From: Theristus sp. LFF4_11
Lineage: Eukaryota > Nematoda > Chromadorea > Monhysterida > Xyalidae
Assembly (NCBI GenBank): GCA_030248135.1
Contig: JASANC010004763.1
Span: 107,848 to 171,847 of the forward strand
Reading direction: 5' to 3'
DNA length: 64,000 nucleotides
A model generated the notes under the pieces. The model worked only from the letters and a program-made list of their open reading frames with translations, made no database searches and was not told the DNA's origin. Shown piece after piece: positions 57,721 to 64,000 of the stretch (position 1 is the first letter of the stretch; the number at the start of each line of letters is the position of its first letter). The translations under genes and the position numbers were made by a program.

Positions 57721-58202
57721 GAGTGTTGTATGTACCAGAAAATGACCGAGTTTGGTCTAACTTTTACACGAATAAACAAACTGGAAATGGATTTGTTGGA
57801 ATGCCTTTTCAGCGAGGAGGTGGCTTAGGAAACGTATTTCGCAGTATATTTAGAGCAATCTTGCCAGTAGCAAGAAGAGCGGGGAGAGCAGTGGGCAGAC
57901 AAGCTCTCAGATCGGGAGCGAATGTTGCGTCAGACGTGATGGCTGGAAAAACTTTGAAAGCTGCATTGAAAAGGCGTGGAGCTGAGGCTGCTTATGAACT
58001 GTTAAAGAATGAAGAAACTGACGAAGAAGACGTACAGGAAGGGGGCAAATTGGGTAAACGAATACTCCGGGATCGCCCAATCACTATAAAAGCAGCAGTC
58101 CGCAAGAGCAAAACAGCCAGTCGAAAAAAATCCTCAAAAAGTCGACGTCGTATTTCGAAGCGTAGTAAAGCTGCAGATCGATTTGGAGTGTATTTCAAGT
58201 AA
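57717..58202 (+). CDS. Basic core/pX-like virion protein
   Basis: The 161-residue protein has a glycine-rich FQRGGGLGNVF motif near residue 32, then a basic Arg/Ala helix-forming region, an acidic patch (EETDEEDVQE) and a strongly basic tail rich in Lys, Arg and Ser. Composition and position between penton and major capsid fit the DNA-condensing or internal virion protein found in Polintons and adintoviruses. The assignment rests on these features, not a domain hit. It overlaps the penton gene by 4 nt, and its stop is one base before the capsid ATG. Confidence 0.75.
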   Translation: MRVLYVPENDRVWSNFYTNKQTGNGFVGMPFQRGGGLGNVFRSIFRAILPVARRAGRAVGRQALRSGANVASDVMAGKTLKAALKRRGAEAAYELLKNEETDEEDVQEGGKLGKRILRDRPITIKAAVRKSKTASRKKSSKSRRRISKRSKAADRFGVYFK

Positions 58203-58203
58203 T

Positions 58204-59505
58204 ATGGCACAGTTAGTTGACAAGGATAGTTCACCAAGTACAAATTCCATTCTTGATTTGTTTTCAATTCCACCCACCCAAACAGTTGTGGACTCTAGTT
58301 ATTGGCATGTTGCCCACCCTGTAAGCGCAGTTACGTCCGAAGGACCGTACCAGTTCAATATTCCTGCCGGTCCCGATTTTACACAACTCGGGCGCAACTT
58401 TTTGTACATGAAACTCAGAATAGTCAAGGCAAGTGGAGGTGGTTTAGGTGCTGCGGACTCTGTTGGACCAATCAATCTTCTTGGAAAAACACTATTTCGT
58501 CAAGTTAAAGTTGACATTAACGGCAAACTCGCATATGACAGCGGTTCAATGTATGCTTATCGATCATTCATGGAGACTGAACTGAACTATGGATGGGGTC
58601 CAAAAACAACTTTCTTGGCTTCTGCTGGTTATGCTAAGGACACTGGGGACGTTGAAGCAATGAACAATGGGTTCAAGAATCGTGTTGGTTGGTTTGAACA
58701 AAGCAAGACAGTAGAAATGATAGCCCCCATACACTGCGACTTATTTGTTACTGATCGTTTGATGTTGAATAACACACAACTACACTTGGAGTTGTACCGA
58801 AATCCAGACAAATTTGTTTTAATGACATTTGGCGAGAACACAGAGGAATACAAACTGCAAGTGCTGGACATGTTGTGGTATGTGAAGAAGATTCAAGTAT
58901 CGAATTCTGTTACCCTTGGAATTGAACGTGCTCTACTGCAAATGCCAGCAAAGTACCCCCTGCGGAGAGTTTTAATGAAAAAAGTACATGTAAGTCCGGG
59001 AAGGCAGAGTGTGCCGACAACTTCAATCTTCAATGGACAGCTGCCTCGACGTATGATCATTGGTTTTGTGAATACAAACAACTTTTTTGGGCAGTACGCC
59101 AAGAACCCGTTCAAGTTTGCAAACAATTTGGTGTCTGAAATTTCAGTTCACAGTGGAGGTCAGGTTTTCCCGCGGATTCCTTTAAAAATGGACTTTGAAA
59201 AAAATGAGTTTATGCGTCCATATATTCATTTATTTGATACACTGGGCATGATTGAAGAAAATAAGAGTCTCTGGATTACTCCCGACGAGTATAAAGAGAG
59301 CTCGTGCCTGTTTGCTTTTGACCTATCTCCAATTGAATGTGATGGCAACCATTTTGAGTTGATTCGTGACGGTTCAACTACTGTGCATTGTCAGTTCAAA
59401 CTTCCTATGATAGAACCTGGTCTAGAAATGATTGTTTATGCAGAGTTTGACAACCTGTGTATGATTGATCGGAACCGAAACGTATACTTTGATTATTCAG
59501 TGTGA
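58204..59505 (+). CDS. Double jelly-roll major capsid protein
   Basis: This is the predicted hexon-like protein that tiles the icosahedral shell. The 433-residue protein matches Polinton major capsid proteins in layout: an N-terminal segment with VDSSYWHVAHPVSAV, a beta-rich first barrel (FNIPAGPDFTQL, FRQVKVDINGKL), a middle HCDLFVTDRLMLNNTQLHLE, and a second barrel ending near FDNLCMIDRNRNVYFDY. The start at 58204 is chosen because the earlier in-frame ATG (58183) lies inside the core gene. Its stop shares one base with the protease ATG (TGATG). The ORF is intact. Confidence 0.93.
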   Translation: MAQLVDKDSSPSTNSILDLFSIPPTQTVVDSSYWHVAHPVSAVTSEGPYQFNIPAGPDFTQLGRNFLYMKLRIVKASGGGLGAADSVGPINLLGKTLFRQVKVDINGKLAYDSGSMYAYRSFMETELNYGWGPKTTFLASAGYAKDTGDVEAMNNGFKNRVGWFEQSKTVEMIAPIHCDLFVTDRLMLNNTQLHLELYRNPDKFVLMTFGENTEEYKLQVLDMLWYVKKIQVSNSVTLGIERALLQMPAKYPLRRVLMKKVHVSPGRQSVPTTSIFNGQLPRRMIIGFVNTNNFFGQYAKNPFKFANNLVSEISVHSGGQVFPRIPLKMDFEKNEFMRPYIHLFDTLGMIEENKSLWITPDEYKESSCLFAFDLSPIECDGNHFELIRDGSTTVHCQFKLPMIEPGLEMIVYAEFDNLCMIDRNRNVYFDYSV

Positions 59506-59996
59506 TGAATTCTGTTGAATTATCTCGTTTGTGTTTGTCAGATCCCTATATAGCACCAATATTTATTGGTGTTTTCTCTTCTGATCAACTGCCGAGCAAA
59601 GTTATGTACCCCTGCGGTCTTATTGTCAACACTAAACCAAGTTCACACAGTGGTGAACACTGGATTGGTATTTTTATTAACAAAGATGGTTTCGGCGATT
59701 TCTTCTGCTCTTATGGCACTGTACCATCAGTACGTTTTGCCAACTGGATGAATAAGCACTGTGTTAGCTGGAACTACAGCGTTAAAAAAATTCAGCAGTA
59801 CGTGACCACAACTTGTGGTCAGTACTGTGTGTTTTTTATACATACCCGTTGTCGTGGATTACCGTTTTTTAAGTTTCTTTCATTGTTCACTAGTGATAAA
59901 GAAGAGAATGATCAAATTGTGACAGCTTTTATTAACGGTTTTTATGACGTTGACACTCAATTGATTAATACAAGTTTCATTCATACAGTTCTGTGA
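59505..59996 (+). CDS. Adenain-like cysteine protease
   Basis: This is the maturation protease that would cleave capsid proteins. The 163-residue protein has His52 in SGEHWIGIF and the nucleophile Cys104 in TTCGQYCVFF. In relatives, the acid residue is an Asp in a YFDSxG motif about 16 residues after the His. Here the same place reads FFCSYG, so the Asp is replaced by Cys68, with Asp65 three residues away as a possible stand-in. The active site is therefore atypical. It is the last ORF of the virion cluster and overlaps the capsid stop by one base. Its 3' end overlaps the opposing ORF by 20 bp. Confidence 0.82.
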   Translation: MNSVELSRLCLSDPYIAPIFIGVFSSDQLPSKVMYPCGLIVNTKPSSHSGEHWIGIFINKDGFGDFFCSYGTVPSVRFANWMNKHCVSWNYSVKKIQQYVTTTCGQYCVFFIHTRCRGLPFFKFLSLFTSDKEENDQIVTAFINGFYDVDTQLINTSFIHTVL

Positions 59997-60441
59997 ACAC
60001 AAAAATCATTTCATTCCACCATTTATTAAAAATATCAAAGAATGGGTCGTTGTCAGTAAAGAACTGCAAAATATCACTGATGGAAATTGCGGAATAATTT
60101 GACAGTTCAGCTTTCCAGTGGCTAATAATTTCATTTCGCTTCACGGAGGCTGTGGTGCCGAACTTTCTAAACGCAGCATACGAACGAAAGTTTGAATGGC
60201 TGCGGCGCGTGAACGCCAAACTTTGCTCGTCAATGTAGTTGCAGTTGTACGGAGCGTAAAGACAACACAGCATTTCAATAGAATCAGCAAGTGCACGCGC
60301 GTATCCAATGATGAAACTTCGACGAATCAGCTCATTTTTTGCCACAATCTCAACACAAGACGCCATCACTTGGAGCAAATTACTCAGAGCGTGGGGGCGA
60401 GGTTTCTTTTGTTGTTTTCTTTCAAAAATTGCCAATCGCAT
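59977..60441 (-). CDS. Polinton accessory ORF on minus strand, unknown
   Basis: This is the only long minus-strand ORF in the element that I believe. It gives 154 residues: a basic start (RLAIFERKQQKKPRP), a hydrophobic helical middle (SFIIGYARALADSIEMLCCLY) and an aromatic, acidic end (FFDIFNKWWNEMIF). I do not recognise the family. It converges on the protease with a 20 bp tail-to-tail overlap. Its upstream side shares the 60.44-60.58 kb region, which has a CCAAT motif, with the divergent plus-strand ORF. Confidence 0.6.
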   Translation of the reverse strand: MRLAIFERKQQKKPRPHALSNLLQVMASCVEIVAKNELIRRSFIIGYARALADSIEMLCCLYAPYNCNYIDEQSLAFTRRSHSNFRSYAAFRKFGTTASVKRNEIISHWKAELSNYSAISISDILQFFTDNDPFFDIFNKWWNEMIFVFTELYE

Positions 60442-60533
60442 TTCGAGAATTCAGGTTTTCTATCTAGATACTTGAAATTAACTGTTTCGAGACATCTCGA
60501 TGCTGATTGGTCAGAGCAGCCGAGAGGAAATGG

Positions 60534-60541
60534 TATATAAA
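60534..60541 (+). promoter_or_regulatory. TATA box with upstream CCAAT of the 60.6 kb unit
   Basis: TATATAAA lies 45 bp (first base) before ATG 60579. GCTGATTGGTCAG lies about 30 bp further upstream, the same word as in the PolB array. Confidence 0.68.
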
Positions 60542-60578
60542 TGCGCAGACATCTGATATTTCATCATTTGCAAAAAAC

Positions 60579-61034
60579 ATGGAGGGTGTATTTGACGATT
60601 TTCTTGATTCGTTAGTGCCAGAAGAAAAGCCGAATAGTATGGCAGATGCAGTGAACCATTTTATTGACTCATTTGTACCAGAGGACTCTCAAGATGTGGG
60701 GCCAACAACAAAACAGACCACAGCAACAAAGCAGCCAAAACAACCGAGACCACCCTTGCTGCGTTTGCCCAACAACATGTCACGAAAACCCTTGGAGCCT
60801 ATAAAAGAGAACGCTGGCCCTACAAAACGTAAAGCAGTAGCAAGTCCAAAGGCGGGTAAAAAGGCGAAAACCACTGAAAATACGACCGAAGAGAAGAAAA
60901 CTACTGACGAGGCAAAGAAGTCAAAGCCACCAATGGTTCTGATTGAGAAATGTGGCGAAAAGAGAGAAATAGAATTGGCTCCTGCGTGTTGTATTAATGT
61001 TTTCTTGTGTCCACCACCTTGCTGTGATGTCTGA
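60579..61034 (+). CDS. Polinton accessory ORF, Lys/Pro-rich, unknown
   Basis: The 151-residue protein has two copies of a short acidic motif at its start (FLDSLVPEE and FIDSFVPED), a Pro/Thr/Lys-rich middle with possible nuclear-localisation runs (KRKA, KAGKKAK), and a Cys-rich end (PACCINVFLCPPPCC). The acidic repeats recall the VIDEIFN repeats at the PolB N-terminus in style. It has its own TATA box. The stop overlaps the following start by 8 nt (ATG 61027). Its function is unknown. Confidence 0.62.
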   Translation: MEGVFDDFLDSLVPEEKPNSMADAVNHFIDSFVPEDSQDVGPTTKQTTATKQPKQPRPPLLRLPNNMSRKPLEPIKENAGPTKRKAVASPKAGKKAKTTENTTEEKKTTDEAKKSKPPMVLIEKCGEKREIELAPACCINVFLCPPPCCDV

Positions 61035-61437
61035 AAAATTGTTGAAACATTATTTGATGAACAGAAACTGTAGTTTTACTAGAAGATGTAACCGTTTTGA
61101 CCGCAAATACGGTTCAGCAATAAATAATGTGTTGAGTTCGATTAGTGATAATTCTGTTGCACATTTAATTAACTTGAGTGCAAAGGCAATATTGTCCAAT
61201 TCTCCAATTCGAATGTCTGATTTTGTTGCGTTTGCTGTTTGCGTAAACTATATTAAAAGAATTAAAAATTGTGATCATGTGTTTGATGTTTGTAAAAGTC
61301 TCTGTGCATTCACAGAATTTGATGAGCAATTATTTCCGGCTCGAAAATGGATAGATGTTTTGCATTTTGTTACAGCGTGTTTGCCTCTTATCAGCAATGT
61401 TTTCTCATCTTGTGTACTTTGTATGCAGATAAACTGA
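61027..61437 (+). CDS. Polinton accessory ORF, helical; weak Bcl-2-like pattern
   Basis: The 136-residue protein is predicted largely helical. The sequence RMSDFVAFAVCVNYIKRI followed after about 35 residues by ARKWIDVLHFV recalls the BH1 and BH2 spacing of Bcl-2-like proteins, which some adintovirus-type elements are thought to carry. The key Asn-Trp-Gly of BH1 is absent, so the call is weak. The start at 61027 is inferred because it overlaps the end of the previous ORF, as in other gene pairs here. CCAAT lies at its 3' end. Confidence 0.5.
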   Translation: MSEKLLKHYLMNRNCSFTRRCNRFDRKYGSAINNVLSSISDNSVAHLINLSAKAILSNSPIRMSDFVAFAVCVNYIKRIKNCDHVFDVCKSLCAFTEFDEQLFPARKWIDVLHFVTACLPLISNVFSSCVLCMQIN

Positions 61438-61527
61438 CCAATCAGCAAAGAGTTGTATCGGTACAATTTTCTTTGAAGCCAACTTAATTTTTACAAAATT
61501 CACTCCAACAACAAACTCGTCCTGAAC

Positions 61528-61926
61528 ATGTCTCACAACAACCGAGAGCATTTGAAAAAAATAGATGAGCATTTTGTGGACGCGCACATTCCAAGTGTGC
61601 GTGACACTATCAGTAACAACCTTGCAAAATGGTGTCCGCGATGCTCAGCGCCCACTGAGAAAAACAAACACACGTGCAGGCGGCAGTTTACAACAATATT
61701 CAGCCGCGATGTGCAGCGCACATGGGATGCGATACCAGACCCGTGGGTGCCATGGCAACGTTTCATGCGAAAGTTGGACATCTACGATGTGCCAACGAGC
61801 GCGATTCATCAATGGCACAGGCAAAACGAGTCACAAGAAGAAACATTCAAACGCTTGCGAAACCAAATTGCAGCAGGCCTGTACGTTATGAACCCTGACG
61901 ATGGCAATTACAGTGATTGTGAATAA
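61528..61926 (+). CDS. Polinton accessory ORF with Cys/His cluster, unknown
   Basis: The 132-residue protein has a compact CPRCSAPTEKNKHTC cluster near residue 36, fitting a small zinc-binding knuckle (C-x2-C-x8-H-x-C). A Trp-rich central part (TWDAIPDPWVPWQRF) and an acidic C-terminus follow. I do not recognise it. A CCAATCAGC word lies at about 61437, upstream; no TATA box is obvious. AATAAA lies at 61984. Confidence 0.58.
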   Translation: MSHNNREHLKKIDEHFVDAHIPSVRDTISNNLAKWCPRCSAPTEKNKHTCRRQFTTIFSRDVQRTWDAIPDPWVPWQRFMRKLDIYDVPTSAIHQWHRQNESQEETFKRLRNQIAAGLYVMNPDDGNYSDCE

Positions 61927-61983
61927 TGTTGTATTGATTACTATATGTTTTTTTACGAATGGTTGTTTGTTTGGATGGTTATG

Positions 61984-61989
61984 AATAAA
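61984..61989 (+). terminator. Poly(A) signal after the 61.5 kb ORF
   Basis: AATAAA lies 58 bp after the stop codon. Confidence 0.5.
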
Positions 61990-62094
61990 ATTAAAAAAAA
62001 CACAATCCACAGAGCGAAAGGTTCACTTAATAAACCTCCATAAAGTTTTGTAAAGTGGACCGTTTTCTCTGTGATCACCAGACAAGTCTGGTTC

Positions 62095-62170
62095 ATGCTT
62101 GCATGACGTCATGTTGTTGTTAACCAATCAGCGACGAGCTGTCCCATGACGAAAACGTTTGCTGAACCCG
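62095..62170 (+). promoter_or_regulatory. Control segment upstream of the AlkB gene (repeat copy 1)
   Basis: The segment contains a TGACGTCA palindrome, AACCAATCAGCGAC (CCAAT) and CTGTCCCATGAC. It is nearly identical to 63503-63578. A short palindrome, ACCAGACAAGTCTGGT, lies just before it. Confidence 0.65.
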
Positions 62171-62193
62171 AACTTCAACCAAACCATTCAAAC

Positions 62194-62826
62194 ATGGCTT
62201 CTAGTTTGGTTTCCAAGATTGAAAAAGCGGCGATTGGTAATGAAAACCCGCAAACAGATTTCAAGGATCCAAAGTTGAACATAGCGCACGGCCGGTTTAT
62301 TTCCGACCAAGAATTATGCAAAGAAATTTTTGAGTATTTGATGCAACTGCCCTGGCTTCCGCAAGAAAAGACGCAAGTGCATGTTGGCGGTCAATGGCGC
62401 AATGTCTGCCGACGACAGGTGGCCTACAGTGACGACGCGTTGTCTTATGATTACAGCGGAACGTCAATGCCGGGACAGCCGTGGGACCCCGTGATAAAAT
62501 GCCTGACTGATCGCGTCAATGAAATAACAAAACGAAATTTCAATTATGTGTTGGTGAACTTGTACAAAACAGGCAAGGATTACATTTCTCATCACAAGGA
62601 TTCAGTAGCAAACATGATTGATAATGCATGGATTGGTTGTCTGTCGTTTGGTGCAGCTCGCAATATGGTTTTTTCTAGGCCTGCTAGTGTTGTCAAGCTT
62701 AATTTGAATAGTGGTGATTTGGTTTTGATTCGCCCGGACACTAACAAGTTGTTCACACACTGTATTCCTGTTGACTTGAATGTTGTTGATGCGCGAATTA
62801 GTGTTACCTTTCGCGAACTGAAATAA
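62194..62826 (+). CDS. AlkB-like 2-oxoglutarate/Fe(II) dioxygenase
   Basis: This is a member of the AlkB superfamily (ABH2/ABH3-like), which reverses alkylation damage or removes methyl marks on DNA or RNA. In the ORF counted from 62146, the iron ligands are His150 and Asp152 in SHHKDS and His205 in FTHCIPV. The 2-oxoglutarate-binding pattern is RISVTFR (Arg217, Arg223). NFNYVLVNLYKTGKDYI before the HxD is also typical. The length (210 residues from 62194, 226 from 62146) is normal. I prefer 62194 because the sequence to about 62170 is a duplicated control segment. The TAA stop is part of an AATAAA. I know of no standard Polinton gene of this type. Confidence 0.88.
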   Translation: MASSLVSKIEKAAIGNENPQTDFKDPKLNIAHGRFISDQELCKEIFEYLMQLPWLPQEKTQVHVGGQWRNVCRRQVAYSDDALSYDYSGTSMPGQPWDPVIKCLTDRVNEITKRNFNYVLVNLYKTGKDYISHHKDSVANMIDNAWIGCLSFGAARNMVFSRPASVVKLNLNSGDLVLIRPDTNKLFTHCIPVDLNVVDARISVTFRELK

Positions 62827-62827
62827 A
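62822..62827 (+). terminator. Poly(A) signal overlapping the AlkB stop
   Basis: AATAAA contains the TAA stop codon, leaving a very short 3' end. The same arrangement recurs at 63301. Confidence 0.5.
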
Positions 62828-62882
62828 GCAAAAAAAACAACAAATCACCAGATAATCTGGTTCATTGTACCGCAGTTTTGGG

Positions 62883-62890
62883 TATATAAG
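62883..62890 (+). promoter_or_regulatory. TATA box of the last ORF
   Basis: TATATAAG lies 42 bp (first base) before ATG 62925. A partial palindrome, CACCAGATAATCTGGTTC, lies about 30 bp upstream and resembles the one before the AlkB gene. Confidence 0.68.
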
Positions 62891-62924
62891 AGAAGAGAGA
62901 GAATCTCAGCCCAAAACAGTTAAA

Positions 62925-63305
62925 ATGGCAGACAAAAAAATTTTTGAGCTTTTTATGAGCGTCTATGGAGACTACATTTTAGACTGTATGGGGAAATACT
63001 ACAAACAACACTGCTTGGGATGTTTTAATAATTATTTATACCCTCATATTTGCAAGTCAGGACCAGGAGATCTAATTCTGGAGTGTGGTGGGCAAATTCT
63101 GCTGTTTGATAATAATTATGAAAAGAAATGGAAAGTCTTTTGTGACGCAGTTCGAAATTCTGATGTTGAACGCGACTACGTAATTAGTTGGATGTCAAAG
63201 TATATGAAACCAGAAAGCTACATTTCGGATTATTGCGTCGACATTGCTGCAAGATTGAACGATCAAGTGACACAACGCCCATTTCCCAACACAAAATGTA
63301 AATAA
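62925..63305 (+). CDS. Polinton accessory ORF, right-most, unknown
   Basis: The 126-residue protein has aromatic and Cys/His residues near its start (KYYKQHCLGCFNNYLYPHIC), possibly a zinc site, then GGQILLFDNN and a helical C-terminal region. I do not recognise it. The start is fixed by the TATA box at 62883. The TAA stop is part of AATAAA at 63301. It is the last gene before the right terminal repeat. Confidence 0.6.
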   Translation: MADKKIFELFMSVYGDYILDCMGKYYKQHCLGCFNNYLYPHICKSGPGDLILECGGQILLFDNNYEKKWKVFCDAVRNSDVERDYVISWMSKYMKPESYISDYCVDIAARLNDQVTQRPFPNTKCK

Positions 63306-63306
63306 A
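63301..63306 (+). terminator. Poly(A) signal overlapping the last stop
   Basis: AATAAA contains the TAA stop of the right-most ORF. Confidence 0.5.
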
Positions 63307-63502
63307 ACGGATTAACAATATTGTCTGTGTTGTGAACCTTACAACAATGCTCTGTACCGTTGTGCTTTTACTGTGTCAAAATGCACACAGCAGAAAAACT
63401 GCGGTTTTTTAATTTTGCTCATATAGTTTTGCACTCATATGTTTTTATTGAAAAATAAAATCAAAAAACAAATCACCAGAGTTCTGGTTGCCATGGTTAC
63501 CA
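63306..63502. other. Right intergenic region of the Polinton
   Basis: It is AT-rich, with another AATAAA at about 63456 and ATCACCAGAG before the repeat copy at 63503. No gene is seen. Confidence 0.45.
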
Positions 63503-63578
63503 ACATGCTTACATGACGTCATGTTGTTGACAACCAATCAGCGACAAGCTGTCCCATGACAAAAACTTGTGCTGAACC
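63503..63578 (+). repeat. Control segment repeat, copy 2
   Basis: It matches 62095-62170 almost base for base, including TGACGTCA and CCAATCAGCGAC, but no long ORF follows. Confidence 0.7.
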
Positions 63579-63596
63579 AAAAGCAGAGTTACTCTT

Positions 63597-63672
63597 TTTA
63601 GTTCAACCAATCAGTGTACAGCTGTACTGGAGACAATACACTTTACTTGAATAAACGGGATGTGGTGGAACA
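63597..63672. repeat. Inner partial copy of the terminal repeat
   Basis: From AGTTCAACCAATCAG to GGGATGTGGTGGAACACA it repeats the inner part of the right terminal repeat (63721-63800), about 123 bp away and in the same orientation. It is closer to the left TIR than the outer copy is. Confidence 0.75.
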
Positions 63673-63718
63673 CATGGAGAAACACGCACAAAAAAATTGC
63701 GATATATGTAAAATACTG

Positions 63719-64000
63719 TGGTTAGTTCAACCAATCAGCGTGCAGCTGTACTAGAGACAATACACCTAACTTGAACAAAAAGGATGTGGTGGTACACACA
63801 CACATTGCGAAATTGTATGGGTTGCAAGCACTGTTAACAACGCGGTACAATCTTGGCGGGAAAAAATACGTGCAGCATAAAACCACAGTACACGGGACAT
63901 GAAGACACAATGTAACAATCTTGGCGAGAAAACCATAAAAGCGGGAAAACATAAAAAAACCGCAGCAGCGTAAAAACCACGTCGTGACGTCACGGGCCAA
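63719..64000. repeat. Polinton right terminal inverted repeat (cut by window end)
   Basis: This is the reverse complement of 48677-48958 with few differences. The window ends inside it, so the true terminus is not visible. Confidence 0.92.

Larger units (their letters stand above)
48677..64000 (+). mobile_element. Polinton/Maverick element, nearly complete
   Basis: At least 15.3 kb are bounded by terminal inverted repeats (48677-48958 and 63719-64000, the right one cut by the window edge). It contains the full diagnostic gene set: protein-primed PolB, packaging ATPase, DDE integrase, penton, major capsid and adenain-like protease. Accessory ORFs are also present. All major ORFs are uninterrupted, which suggests recent insertion or recent activity. 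Base composition and intron-free genes differ sharply from the host region. The outermost bases and the 6-bp target duplication typical of Polintons cannot be determined because the right end is missing. Confidence 0.95.

Overview
The window looks like nuclear DNA of an invertebrate, most likely a nematode. It has eukaryotic split genes with GT-AG introns, interstitial arrays of TTAGGC (the canonical nematode telomere unit) at about 3.2 kb with degenerate versions at 8.8 and 9.9 kb, and neuropeptide-type GPCRs. I cannot name the species or clade. All exon joins are my own readings, checked by splice dinucleotides, phase and family resemblance.

Layout, 1-48.6 kb (host). The 3' part of an SLC22-type transporter (134-1854, +) is followed by about 7 kb of nested non-autonomous DNA transposons, inverted repeats and C/G tracts. 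A SAGA deubiquitinase gene of the USP22/Ubp8 type follows (9228-15408, +, ten exons). Next are a GnRH/AKH-receptor-like GPCR (15752-18730, -) and a second GPCR, perhaps DMSR-like (21818-24541, +). After a 4.7 kb gene-poor stretch comes a large AMPK gamma subunit gene (29228-38800, +, ten exons, four CBS motifs), then an uncharacterised Ser-rich gene (41813-44119, +) with an apparent frameshift. Two bacterial-looking enzymes with introns lie on the minus strand: the C-terminal half of a malate/L-lactate dehydrogenase of the Ldh_2 family (44358-45335) and an M24 creatinase-like metallopeptidase (45603-47968). Small palindromic elements, Tc1/mariner-like MITEs and tRNA-derived sequences sit in introns.

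Layout, 48.68-64.0 kb. Almost all the rest is one apparently intact Polinton/Maverick, a virus-like self-synthesising transposon. It has terminal inverted repeats of at least 280 bp; the right one runs off the window. It encodes protein-primed DNA polymerase B, a packaging ATPase, a DDE integrase with a chromodomain-like tail, penton (minor capsid), a basic core-like protein, the double-jelly-roll major capsid protein and an adenain-like protease. It adds at least seven accessory ORFs, including an AlkB-type 2-oxoglutarate/Fe(II) dioxygenase. No replication, integration or virion gene contains a stop or frameshift.

How the element's genes work together. The integrase and polymerase move and copy the element. 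ATPase, penton, core protein, capsid and protease form a virion module, with penton-core-capsid-protease abutting or overlapping by 1-4 nt behind a single TATA box. Several units start with a TATA box about 35-45 bp before the ATG, and CCAAT (ATTGG) boxes and TGACGTCA palindromes recur. The least explained parts are the AlkB gene, the accessory ORFs, the overlapping polycistron-like layout, and an array of short hairpins between the left repeat and the polymerase gene.
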